Assembly (NCBI GenBank): GCA_033085395.1
Contig: JANQBS010000452.1
Span: 1-22,074, forward strand
From: Xanthoparmelia taractica
Lineage: Eukaryota > Ascomycota > Lecanoromycetes > Lecanorales > Parmeliaceae
DNA: 22,074 nt
Reading direction: 5' to 3'
A model generated the notes under the pieces. The model searched no databases. It saw only the letters and a list, made by a program, of their open reading frames with translations, and was not told the DNA's origin. Of the stretch, positions 1 through 9,600 are shown piece by piece (within the stretch, counting starts at the first letter, position 1; each line of letters opens with the position of its first letter). The position numbers were made by a program, and so were the translations under genes.

Positions 1-136
1 TTTAGCGAGAATTTTTATAAAAAATAAGATATAATAGTTAATGTTATATAAATTAAACTAGCTTAGTTTTAAATAATTAAAATTATTTTTAATTCGATAG
101 CGTCCGTAAGTAATTAATTAGATATATTGAAAATTG
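1..136. repeat. AT-rich edge, probably RIP-degraded repeat
   Basis: This stretch is almost entirely A and T, with no usable open frame on either strand. The composition changes sharply near position 137, where ordinary mixed sequence begins. It resembles the AT-rich block at the right end of the window. I infer an old repeat degraded by RIP; no terminal repeat or coding remnant could be recognised, so the element type is unknown. Confidence 0.55.
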
Positions 137-452
137 ATGTATCTCAGCCCTACGGGTGGCCGCAGTGGGGGTGAACCCTTCTACTCACGTTGAGGTTACT
201 TGTGACCGCAAGAGGTGTCGGGCTTTAAGAAGTCCACTGTTCACGCCTTTTCGGAGCCTACCTTAGATCTAACGCAGGAAGACGAGAGTACTTTAGGGAT
301 ATGGTAAAAGGATGTTTTGATACCATGTCTACGCTATTTAAGGCCCTCGCATAATTTCGCCAAGGTAGAAGCCTTAAAGAGATGCTACACCCGAACACCG
401 TAGTACATCTCCTCATTTCATGCCTAACCACAGTGAAATCAATGTAGTTGAA
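137..452. other. Non-coding stretch downstream of csm3
   Basis: This is mixed-composition sequence between the AT-rich edge and the csm3 stop codon. It probably includes the csm3 3' untranslated region. I see no convincing ORF, tRNA or paired repeat. It carries one copy of a short CACCGTAGTAC word (397-407) that also occurs near 14328 and, with one C-to-T change, near 18710. Confidence 0.5.
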
Positions 453-1353
453 TCACCACATAACGTCAAGAGCCAACAATGCTTCCTCATCATCATCAAA
501 ATTCTTCTCCCTTGCCGGACTACGGCGTTTCTGCCCTAGTACTGGAACAGTCTTGATCGAACCTTCCAAAAACAAACTCTCCGTATCACTATTACCTTTT
601 GGCGTCCCATCTTTCGAAGCAGGAGTTGCGTAGAGATCATCACCTCCGATAACACCAACAGGCGATCGCGGCCTTCCCGTCAACTCGACGTCCCACCACA
701 GGTCCTGTCCCGACGTCTGTTGGCTTGCTGACTTTTCTGCACCTTCTCCAAATCTATCCAAGGTCTCCCGTGGTTTTCCTTCCTGAATCCACTCTCGCCT
801 CATTATTTGCATTCGCTTTGTGTGGCCAAGTTTTTCAATCATGGCAAGACCGTCTGCGAATTTTGCTCGTGGATATAGATCATCAAGCCACAACTGGTAC
901 GCGTTCAATAGTCGAGCTACATCGGAGTACTGCAGATCGTGAGGTGTCAGTCAATATCTTGTGAGCTCTTTTGGACGCCATACTTCGTGCCCTTTTCCCT
1001 TGAAGTTCAACCGCTCTTTCGCAACTCTGCGTAACTTTGGGATACCAGCAGGTGACAGGAGCCTGTGACCCATTGAGCAATTAACCCTCCGTTGCAGCCT
1101 CGATAGGCGCAAACCTATTCACATCCAGTTTTGGTACGGGAACCCTCTTTCTTGTGACCTTAACCTCTTCGTCGATGCCCAAACTTGCCCCATTCTCCTT
1201 CCCGTTTGTGCTTGTGGTAGGCTTCGGCACGGCAGGCACACCCATATTAGTGTCGACGTCGCGAAACACGTCACCAACGTCATAGTCGAATAAACTCTCG
1301 TCCATATCGTCTGTTGGAGGAACGTTTCGTGTGATCACATCAGTAGCCGCCAT
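453..1353 (-). CDS. csm3: Csm3/Swi3 (TIPIN-like) replication fork protection subunit
   Basis: Reading the minus strand, three exons (1353-1115, 1062-984, 929-453) join through introns 1063-1114 and 930-983 to give 264 residues. The Swi3 domain lies at about residues 80-160. It shows GIPKLRRVAKERLNFKGKGH, then YSDVARLLNAYQLWLDDLYP and AKFADGLAMIEKLGHTKRMQ, which is the family core. The N-terminus is acidic and low in complexity, the C-terminus is charged and disordered-looking and contains a D/E-rich patch; both are usual for the family. The known role is with Tof1/Swi1 (TIMELESS): travelling with the replisome, stabilising stalled forks and helping the Mrc1-dependent checkpoint reach Mec1/ATR. 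It acts in the nucleus. It is divergent from the complex I gene across 235 nt and lies about 2.3 kb from mec1. The start is the first ATG of an open frame that reaches the promoter; both splice junctions restore conserved motifs. Confidence 0.92.
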
Positions 1354-1588
1354 AGTATCGCTTTGGGGGACCTAATCTGAAGCGTGAGGTTTCTACGCTG
1401 GGGCCGTGAGCAGATGTTCATCTGCGAGATCTGCTGGTATTGAATTGGCATATGCATCAGGATGACGCTAAGAGACGCGACCCCTGCCGAGACACACGCT
1501 AAAATTACTGGATAAATGTTATCCCGAAGCCGTCTAAGCTTACCTCCATTAGCAATAACCGTCACCTCCTCGACAGAGCACGCCCACC
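1354..1588. promoter_or_regulatory. Divergent promoter of csm3 and the complex I 21-kDa gene
   Basis: These 235 nt separate two outward-facing start codons and must hold both promoters. An ACGCGA sequence at 1475-1480 resembles a degenerate Mbp1 (MCB) core, which would suit an S-phase gene such as csm3. No TATA box is obvious. Confidence 0.5.
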
Positions 1589-2350
1589 ATGACCGACCTA
1601 CACCAGCAGCCATATGTGCCGGCAAAACAGCAAAATACGTTGTATCCGGTCAGTGGCCTCTGAGAGATTCTTGGAAGTAAGCTGACAGGCTTCCGAAGCT
1701 CATTGACAGCGATCCGTACGTATCTCAGGGTACTAGTGCTAAATTGATCTGACATTTGTCCAGCCATTTCAAGCGAGTTGTCAAATATGCGAGACGAGAA
1801 GACTACGCAAAAGGAGGTGCTCTGGCTGCCTTTTGCCCCGCTTTAAAGCTGCTTATGGAGAAGGTGTCTCCATCACATGTGCAGAAGGGGGGCTTTGCGT
1901 CAACCATGCGACTAACCTGCGCTATTGGAGCGGGTGCTGGATTCCTCTATTTCTATGAATGCTCAATTTGTACAACGACTGCGACTATTGCTCTCCCAAG
2001 CTCTAGCTAACGCCCGCGCAGTGCGATTCTATGGGGTAGAAGAAAACAAAAGAGAGGTCGAGATGGACATGCGGGAAATGGTTGATAAAGTCAAGAGGAA
2101 CGAGCCATTGTATGGAAAATCGAGCCTCAGCCCATACATGCAGGGTGTGGCTTCACGTAATTCGCGGTATAGCGGCATCTGGCTCCATGTGATTCCATGG
2201 TTCAATTTTGTAAACCATGATCAGGTATCTTCACTTTGCACGCCAAGCTGCGTTCCTTGCGCTGATGTCATGTAGCATGGTGTCGACACGGCTAAATATT
2301 ACAGACAGGCGGAGAGAGAGCTTGCTGCAGAGCAAGCTGGCAGCACATGA
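1589..2350 (+). CDS. nuo20.9: NADH:ubiquinone oxidoreductase (complex I) 21-kDa accessory subunit
   Basis: Five exons (1589-1648, 1699-1715, 1764-1969, 2022-2224, 2276-2350) give 186 residues, matching the family's usual size of about 20-21 kDa. The second exon is a 17-nt microexon that restores the conserved LYPLIDSDPHFKRVV sequence when joined to its neighbours. The N-terminal domain (about 20-95) contains the SPSHVQKGGF motif and a hydrophobic stretch, TCAIGAGAGFLYFY, likely one membrane helix. The C-terminal domain contains EVEMDMREMVDKVKR, LSPYMQGVASRNSRYS and WFNFVNHDQHGVD, all hallmarks of the fungal 20.9-kDa subunit (NUXM in Yarrowia). It is an accessory subunit in the mitochondrial inner membrane. 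The start at 1589 follows a CACC context and is the only ATG giving this N-terminus. The symbol follows Neurospora usage and is less certain than the family call. Confidence 0.9.
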
Positions 2351-2661
2351 GAATCATGATGGCGTTCGGATCGTTTTTGCATCGTTACTGTTGTGATGCA
2401 CATTCGTTCTTTCTGCTTTACAATCAGTCTCTTTGTATTGCCACACTGAAAATCTAGCCATTCTTAGTTTACACACTAGAGAATTGCAAGGATCGGCGCG
2501 AGCAAAATTCCGCTGCCCTATCTGTGCCTTCCCACAGCTCTCTTTATATTAATGCTGATCAGATACTGCAGGGAGAACAATGGCTTCCTGTTGGCGCACC
2601 CGAGAAGTCGGCAGAATTTCAGTGTTGAGTCGTCGATCTCTCTTTGACTTTGGTTCTGGGG
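2351..2661. other. Convergent intergenic region
   Basis: These 311 nt lie between the stop codons of the complex I gene (+) and tad2 (-) and should hold both 3' untranslated regions. I see no ORF, hairpin terminator or repeat of note. Confidence 0.5.
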
Positions 2662-3425
2662 CTAGAATGAACGGTTAACAAGTCTTTCCTGCATAGCAGG
2701 AACAATAGTCATGCCTTTGCCATTTTCCTGAACGTAGAATCGTCGTAGCAAGATAATCGCCTGATCGCCGAACAAGCCACCGTACGCAGGAAAGGGTTCA
2801 TCCACGCTAGGGCTGTCGAAATTCCATCAGCGATACGCATCATTCAAAAGCGACGTAACGCATACTCAGAGTGAATCGAGAGAACGCCACCAGTACCACC
2901 AAACCGATCGTTGGAACACCCGTAGTACACAGCTTTTATGTGAAATTGGCGGAGAGCTGAAGCACACATGATGCATGGTTCCACGGTGACATAGACACTT
3001 GTGTCACGAAGAATCGAGGGTGGATGATTCTTGAGTATGGAATTGATGGCTAGGAATTCAGCATGTCGGGTCCCCTGCGATGCTCATTAGGTTAGCAGAT
3101 TGTTGCAATGAATCAAGGATTGCCTTTGCGGCCAATCACTGACTTGCGTTGATGATCGAACATACGTTCAATGACCGATTAGTATCATTCATACCCCGGC
3201 CAATGATTTGACCTTCATGCACAAAGACACATCCCACAGGTACTTCGTCGGATGCAAGCGCTTGCTCTGCCTGAGTCATTCAGTCAGCTATCTTCATGTT
3301 TGGTACTTTTCCTGATATACCATATCAAGGGCAGCTCGCATAAATCCTTGATGCTTTTGGTCTTGCAAAAACCCATCCTCTTGTTGCCATCCGAGTTGAA
3401 CATCACCAAACCCCATTATAACCAT
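2662..3425 (-). CDS. tad2: tRNA-specific adenosine-34 deaminase catalytic subunit (Tad2/ADAT2)
   Basis: Reading the minus strand, four exons (3425-3321, 3270-3166, 3074-2866, 2812-2662) give 189 residues. The introns are 3271-3320, 3075-3165 and 2813-2865. The zinc-dependent cytidine/deoxycytidylate deaminase signature is complete. HAE at residues 74-76 supplies the zinc histidine and the proton-shuttling glutamate. PCIMC at 103-107 supplies the two zinc cysteines. ASDEVPVGCVFV and NDRFGG are typical Tad2 sequences. With Tad3 it forms the heterodimer that deaminates A34 to inosine in several tRNA anticodons, an essential step in decoding. An in-frame stop lies two codons upstream of the ATG at 3425. 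A second in-frame ATG at 3416 is equally plausible and would shorten the protein by three residues. A stretch of antisense ORF over the 5' exon is a shadow. Confidence 0.93.
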
Positions 3426-3660
3426 TCCCTGTTACCTTGCACTCAGCGCTCTCACTTTTGATTGCCCGACTTTGTCAAATTTAGAACCAAATTTCCGCCT
3501 TCCTCTTCTTTTGTACGCGCGTAGTCGTAGGGCTGCGGGTGGTGGCGTGTGCGATTTCCCTTTAACACCGCGCGCCAAGTGATGGAGACGCGTCTCGTCT
3601 TCCCATGGCTATGACTTCCAGCGAGGCTAACTTGACGTCTAAGGGAGGCTTTGTGCTAAT
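3426..3660. promoter_or_regulatory. Divergent promoter of tad2 and mec1
   Basis: These 235 nt lie between the tad2 and mec1 start codons. They carry ACGCGCGT at 3515-3522 and a 12-bp palindrome GAGACGCGTCTC at 3585-3596, whose centre is a perfect MluI cell-cycle box (ACGCGT). A GC-rich CACCGCGCGCC lies between them. There is also an ATG at 3605 in a different frame from the kinase. Confidence 0.6.
3588..3593. promoter_or_regulatory. MCB-type ACGCGT box
   Basis: ACGCGT is the binding core for the Mbp1-Swi6 (MBF) G1/S transcription factor in yeasts. Here it is the centre of the palindrome GAGACGCGTCTC, 68 nt upstream of the mec1 start. A single 6-mer can arise by chance, so its function is inferred. 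Confidence 0.4.
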
Positions 3661-6600
3661 ATGGCTCGAGGCGCCGGTAGAAGTGGGCCAGGACGTGCTG
3701 TACTTAGCCAGCTTCCCCAGACTGCGGACCAATCACAGTCCACTCTTGCAGCACGGCTTGTCAGCCATTTCGCAGACGCGAAGAAGCATCCCAGAAATCA
3801 GGATGAAGAGACCTTTGGCCAGCTGCTTCGAGAAATCCTCAGTACCGATGGTGGCCAAGTCGTTGGCCCGCACCCGCTCGAAACAGACAGTGATGGGGAT
3901 TGCAAACTGATCTACGTGATTATGAAAGCTGGCCTTGAAAAGGTAACCTTGAATGACCCATTGAACGGTAACAACGAGCTGTCTAAACAGGCCACTGACT
4001 GTTTGGCTGCCATAAATCTCACTATTAAGAGAAATCCTAAAGCTCTGTTCGTTGCTCCCCAATTTCAAGAACTAGACCCACGGCCTATTGGGCCCTTGTA
4101 TTTATGGCTTCTGCCGAAACTTCTGGCTTTGACTGGGTGCCTACAAGATAGCGAGATAATAGATGGAGTTCTCTGCGTCTTGACTACATTGCTTGTCAAC
4201 GAGAGAAAGGCGCATATCAGAAGGGTGAACTCGCATCCAGTTCAGAAATACCTCAAAGGGTGCATCAAAGGTTAGCATGTGTATTCATCCCTTCCTGTGC
4301 ATCAGCAGCTCACGGAATCTATTGAAGACCTTTTGTCTCTTCTCGAAACAGAGACTTCTGATCCGGCTGGAAAACCCAACGTGCCTCTGTATCACGTGCC
4401 TTCGACAGTGACAGTCTCCGGACTCTGTCCCCAAGATTTGCCACAGGATGAGTTGCAGCGCACTATTAGGGTATTCTTCAGACACAAAAGACAAGTAATT
4501 GATATGACAATATGCCTTCTATCTTCTTTTATTACACCTTCTCCAAGCAGGCCAGGGGTCAAATCGGATATTGGCTTCTTGACTTCTGAGGACAGCTGGA
4601 CTTTGACTATGCTGACCCGATTTTGGCAAGTAATAGCTCCCGAAGGCGCCCAGCTCAACTACGTGGAAAGTACATTGTCGAGTGTGGTATCCTTCTTGGA
4701 TCGTATTCGCGTGTATTTCGCTCGCATCTCGGGTTTCGATTCGCTCTCCGCAGTCGTAAACAGGGTGTCAACACTGCGCTCGCAAATCATGACGACTTTC
4801 CTTGTCCGAGAACCATCACCTTTACCATCTCCGATTGAAAAGAGGCTTTGTCTTATGATTTTCGATCTCGCTCTTATTGATTCGAATTCTGGACCTAAGC
4901 TACAAGGCTTTGCGGGGGACACTCTATCAAATCTCTTCCGAATAAGACAAGATCACAAGCGCTTCAACGCCTTTACTCAAGATCTCCAAGTACGTGCAAG
5001 CAGATGCTATTCTTGACGGATACTAATTTGTAAACCTCACAGTACGCCATAACCTTATTAGTCTCGCTCCATGAGCAAAAACTGCAAAAGAATCAGCTCT
5101 TGCTACCTCCATGCCAAATGCCGTCGTTTCAGGATCCGGAAATACAGCAAGTCAGCCTCAGCTACTTCTGCAGTTCTGTGCCCGCCACAGACGGTTGTCA
5201 CATTGAAAGACCATCAAAAAGAGCACGCCTGGCCACTGTCAATGATGATCAAATCTTGAATGACATGCGATCAAACGTCGTGAGCAATATCTACAGCTTG
5301 TTGGGTCTTCAAGTCAACGCGGCGCTTTCCGGCCTTAGCCAGAATGCAGTGTATGATATCACTATACCTATCTTCGTATGGTGATGCTAATATAGGATAG
5401 TGACTGCTTTCCAAGGCTTTCTCAGGAGGAACAGTGTTCCTTATATGCTGCAATTGGGCAAGTAGCCTGCGCAAGCGCCCAAACTCTGTCAGAGACCTCG
5501 GTTAGCGAACGTGGACGACTAGTGAATAATAAGTGCTACATTTGTGACACGGATATGAAGGACAAAATGATATCAGCACCATGGGAGAGTCCCGGGTCAG
5601 TAGAGGTGTTTTCCACCATAGCCAGCCTCATCAAAATGCCCAAGATACAAAAATTTCGAAGGCCCCGTGTCGCCGCTATGCTGGCTCTAAGACGTTTGCT
5701 GTCTCATACCATGAAAGAAGAGCATCTGGACCTGGCAACATCCGCGTTGGGCCAGTGGTGCTTACAAGCCTTATACAGTTCTATACGGGAACTGCGCATT
5801 GCGGCTGGGTTAGTCGAAACGAGATGATTTTGTTGATGCTCCACTGACCAACATTAGACGGACATTGCCAGTCTTTATGCACTTAAATCTCAGGCGTTCT
5901 ATCGTCCTCAAAAATCGGCACATTATTCTGGATTTCTTACGTACTGTGTCGGACCAAAACGACCTTGCACTGCAGGAAACGAGCATACTCGCCTGGGGCC
6001 AAATTGCTCGGTACGTTGGCAAGTCAACAGCTTTACCCCGGTCCTGATCGCCTTTTAGGATCTCCAGTGGTGATGAAATGAATCTCATCTTACTTAAACT
6101 CGTGGAATATTTGGGCCATACCAATGCATTGATTTCTGGACTTGCGTATGATGAGGTCAGACCCTTCTGTACAGATCTAATCCAAAATACTGCTGATGCA
6201 TTACAGATTCAAAAAATATCAAATCATTCACAATTTTCAGCAATGAAGCTGTTTGCTCCATACTGGCGTACGATTGCGGTCACAGTGGTACAAGACATAC
6301 ACCGCCGCCCCCAGATTGCGCAGCAGATCTCAGACTTATTGGCAATGAGTGTTTCGGACTTTCTCTCCATGACTCAAGTGCACACAGTCCCTTTTTTTGT
6401 CTTGACAAAAAAACGGGACGTTTTACAGCGAATTGCCGACGCTTGTGGACAGTCGATCATGGTGCTCTGCAGAGAACACAATAATTTAGCTGCGATTCTT
6501 TCGTGTGTGTTGCTCCGAACATCTAGCGATGTGGAAAGTCTAGTCACGACCTTGCTCAATGCTCTTTCTCCAGAGTTCGGCAACGTGGATTGTGCCGATT

Positions 6601-9600
6601 TGCTGAAATCAGAGCCACAAGCAACAGCGTCTGAATTGTTAAGGGCTGCAGGTGAGAACGACGAATTAAAACGGCCCAAGGTAAGCAAGCCTCTTTGGAG
6701 ATTTATGGGCTTGTGGTCTAATCTGTTGAAGGCTCATCGAGCTCTTCATTTCCTTGCCGAAATCACTCATGGTAGATCAGTCTCCGGCCGAGGAACAGCT
6801 CGTAAGACAGATTACATCGGCTTGTTCTTCGAGACCCATGTCCTGGGTATCATGGCTCTTCTTGCCGATACAATAACTGATGGCAAAGGTCCACAGCCTA
6901 TCCTCGAAAAGATCAGATGTTTAGGCGCGATTCGCGAAATGATAAGGCTTGCCAAAAGTCATGTCAGCAATGGCCTACCACAAGTAAGCTCCTCCCATTT
7001 CTGCTTCCTCGGCTGTACGGTTAAGTGAAGTTGACCCGTAGATATGCGCATGTCTTCGATCTGCTATCGAAAATAAGGATCTTTCCAATCAGGGTTTTAG
7101 TGCTTGGATTGTTATGATGACCACCTTGGGAGAAGACGACATTGTAACACTTGTAGACCCTACTTTTGCCATTATCGTCCAGCATTGGGATTCTTTCCTG
7201 GCCGACATTCAAGAACAAGCATATGACATGATCGGCTATCTACTGAAGTCCCATTCATCTATGATATGCGACACCGTACATACTCTACCCTCACTGGCAT
7301 CTGTACCTCTAATGGCCAAATATGAGGAAGAATTGAGCAGGTTGAAGGCTAGGATGGATGTCAAACACCACTATCAATCTTTCAGCCAAAGATGCCAAAA
7401 TGAAAATGTAGCCGTTGTCTTCCGAGCTTTAAAAGAGCTCGCCGAGTATCTGTTGGAAAACCAAGCGTTCTTGCATGAGACTGCTAACAGTGAAAAGCCT
7501 GACCCTGTCGTGAGCCAGCTGGCTCGGTCCATTCTGGATACCTCTGTGCTTTTCAGTAATACCCATCCAGAAATAACTGTTCTTTGTGCCAAGTGCATAG
7601 GACTTGTAGGGTGCTTGGACCCTACACGCATTGAAGCGGTCCGAGAAAAAAAGGAGATACTGGTCCTATCCAATTTTGTTAGGGACGACGAGACAAATGA
7701 TTTTGTGGTCTTCTTCCTTCGTGAAGTCTTGGTCAAGGCCTTCCTCTCGGCGACCAACACAAGGAGCCAGGGTTTCTTGGCCTATGCTATGCAAGAGTTA
7801 TTGAGCATTTCAGAGATCAAGGACTCTGTGAAGCCTCGCCCTCGTGATGCCCCTTCTGACGCGAATTATCGGAGATGGGTCTCATTTCCGGAATCGGTGA
7901 GAACAACTTTGATGCCCTTTACGAAGTCGAAATACTTTGTCACCGCCGGGTTCTCACAGCCACCCTCTACCTACCCTCTGTACGAGGCAAAGATGGGCCA
8001 TGCGCAATGGCTGCGGACACTCACCTTCGATCTTCTCAGGAATAGAGTAGGAGATGGAAAGGTACAGATCATCTTCTCGGTTCTCAGTCGGATCATTCGA
8101 TTTCAAGACATATCCATATCGAGTTTCCTCTTACCATTCGCTTCCTTGAATGTCATTATCAACGGTAATGATCGTGAGAAACTAGACATTGGTCGAGAGC
8201 TTCTCCTTGTATTGCGCGAACCATTGCCAGAACAAGGCCATTCTAAAGATAACATAATCCTTTGCAGCCAGGTAAGTTACCCAAGTCAACCTGAACGCTA
8301 TCTGAATGCTGTGTCCAGACCGTCTTTCAAGTCCTCGATTACCTTTCACGTTGGATGCAAGAAAAAAAGAAAGAAGTTGCCAGTACGAAAAGCACAGGAA
8401 CGCGGGCACCTCGATTAGCATCCGATTCCAACGTTGAGCAGGAAATGATGCAGATACAGAGCGTGGAGACTGTCCTCGCCCTGATACCCGCGGATGTGAT
8501 ATCCCGCCGGGCGGTTGAATGCAAGTCTTTCTCCCGCGCGCTCTTTCATTGGGAGCAATTCATCCGGCAACACCGGGACGAAGATCCAAATTCAATCCGT
8601 AATATAGACTTAGAACCCCTATATGAACGACTCCAGGAGATTTACACGCAGATTGACGAACCCGACGGTATTGAAGGCATTTCGGCTCATTTGCAAGTGC
8701 TCAATATAGATCAGCAGATCCTTGAGCACCGTAAGGCGGGAAGATGGACCGCAGCTCAGAGCTGGTACGAAATCCTCCTGACAGAGAAACCAAGGGATCT
8801 TGACGTCCAATTCAACCTTCTAACATGTCTTAAACAGTCTGGCCAGCATGGTAAGTGAAGAAATCACTCAAACAAGAGGTCTCAAATGCTAATCTATAGA
8901 AGATGTCTTGATGAACCAGATTGAGGGTTTCCAACAATCAGATGCGACCGATGCTCTGTCTCTACCGTTTGCCACAGAAGCTTCTTGGGTAACTGGCAAG
9001 TGGGATAAGCTGAAAGGCTACCTGTCACTGTCCACGGAAGTTTCGGACGGAGAGTTCAATGTAGGGATTGGACGGGCTCTGTTGGCACTTTCGGATAACA
9101 ACATGAGCCAGTTCTCCAGTATGTTAGATCAGCTAAGACGCAACACTGCTAGAGGTTTATCGGCCACGAACACAACATCACTGCAAGGGTGCCATGACTC
9201 GCTACTCAAATTCCACGCACTCGCTGAGATTGAAATGATTGGCGGTGCCGGGGAAATGGACAAAACAAAGAAATCCAGTCTAATATCATTGATGGACCAA
9301 CGTTTGGACGTGCTTGGGCCTTTTGTGTCGGACAAACAATACTTGTTGGGGTTAAGAAGGGCGGCAATGCAGCTCTGCAAGTAAGATAACCTCATCTCCT
9401 GAACGACATAGACTGACCTTATGAGGCGTCATTTCTCGAACGCTGACATCGCGTCTGCTTGGTTGACAAGCGCAAAATTAGCTCGCAAAGGTGGCTTCGC
9501 GCATCAAGCTTTCAACGCCGTCCTCCATGCGGCTCAGCTGGGCGATGCATCAGCTACGATAGAGCATTCTCGTCTTCTATGGAGAGAAGGCAATCATCGC

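Noticed and set aside
148..162. TACGGGTGGCC-like word as a transposon terminus
   Set aside because: It resembles the other TIR beginnings, but no inverted partner or target duplication was found in the window.
3252..3461. Plus-strand ORF as a gene
   Set aside because: It is antisense to the first tad2 exons, whose deaminase motifs and splice sites are clear.
4273..4275. Premature stop making mec1 a pseudogene
   Set aside because: An exact 51-nt phase-0 intron removes it, and all downstream exons, catalytic residues and the FATC end are intact.
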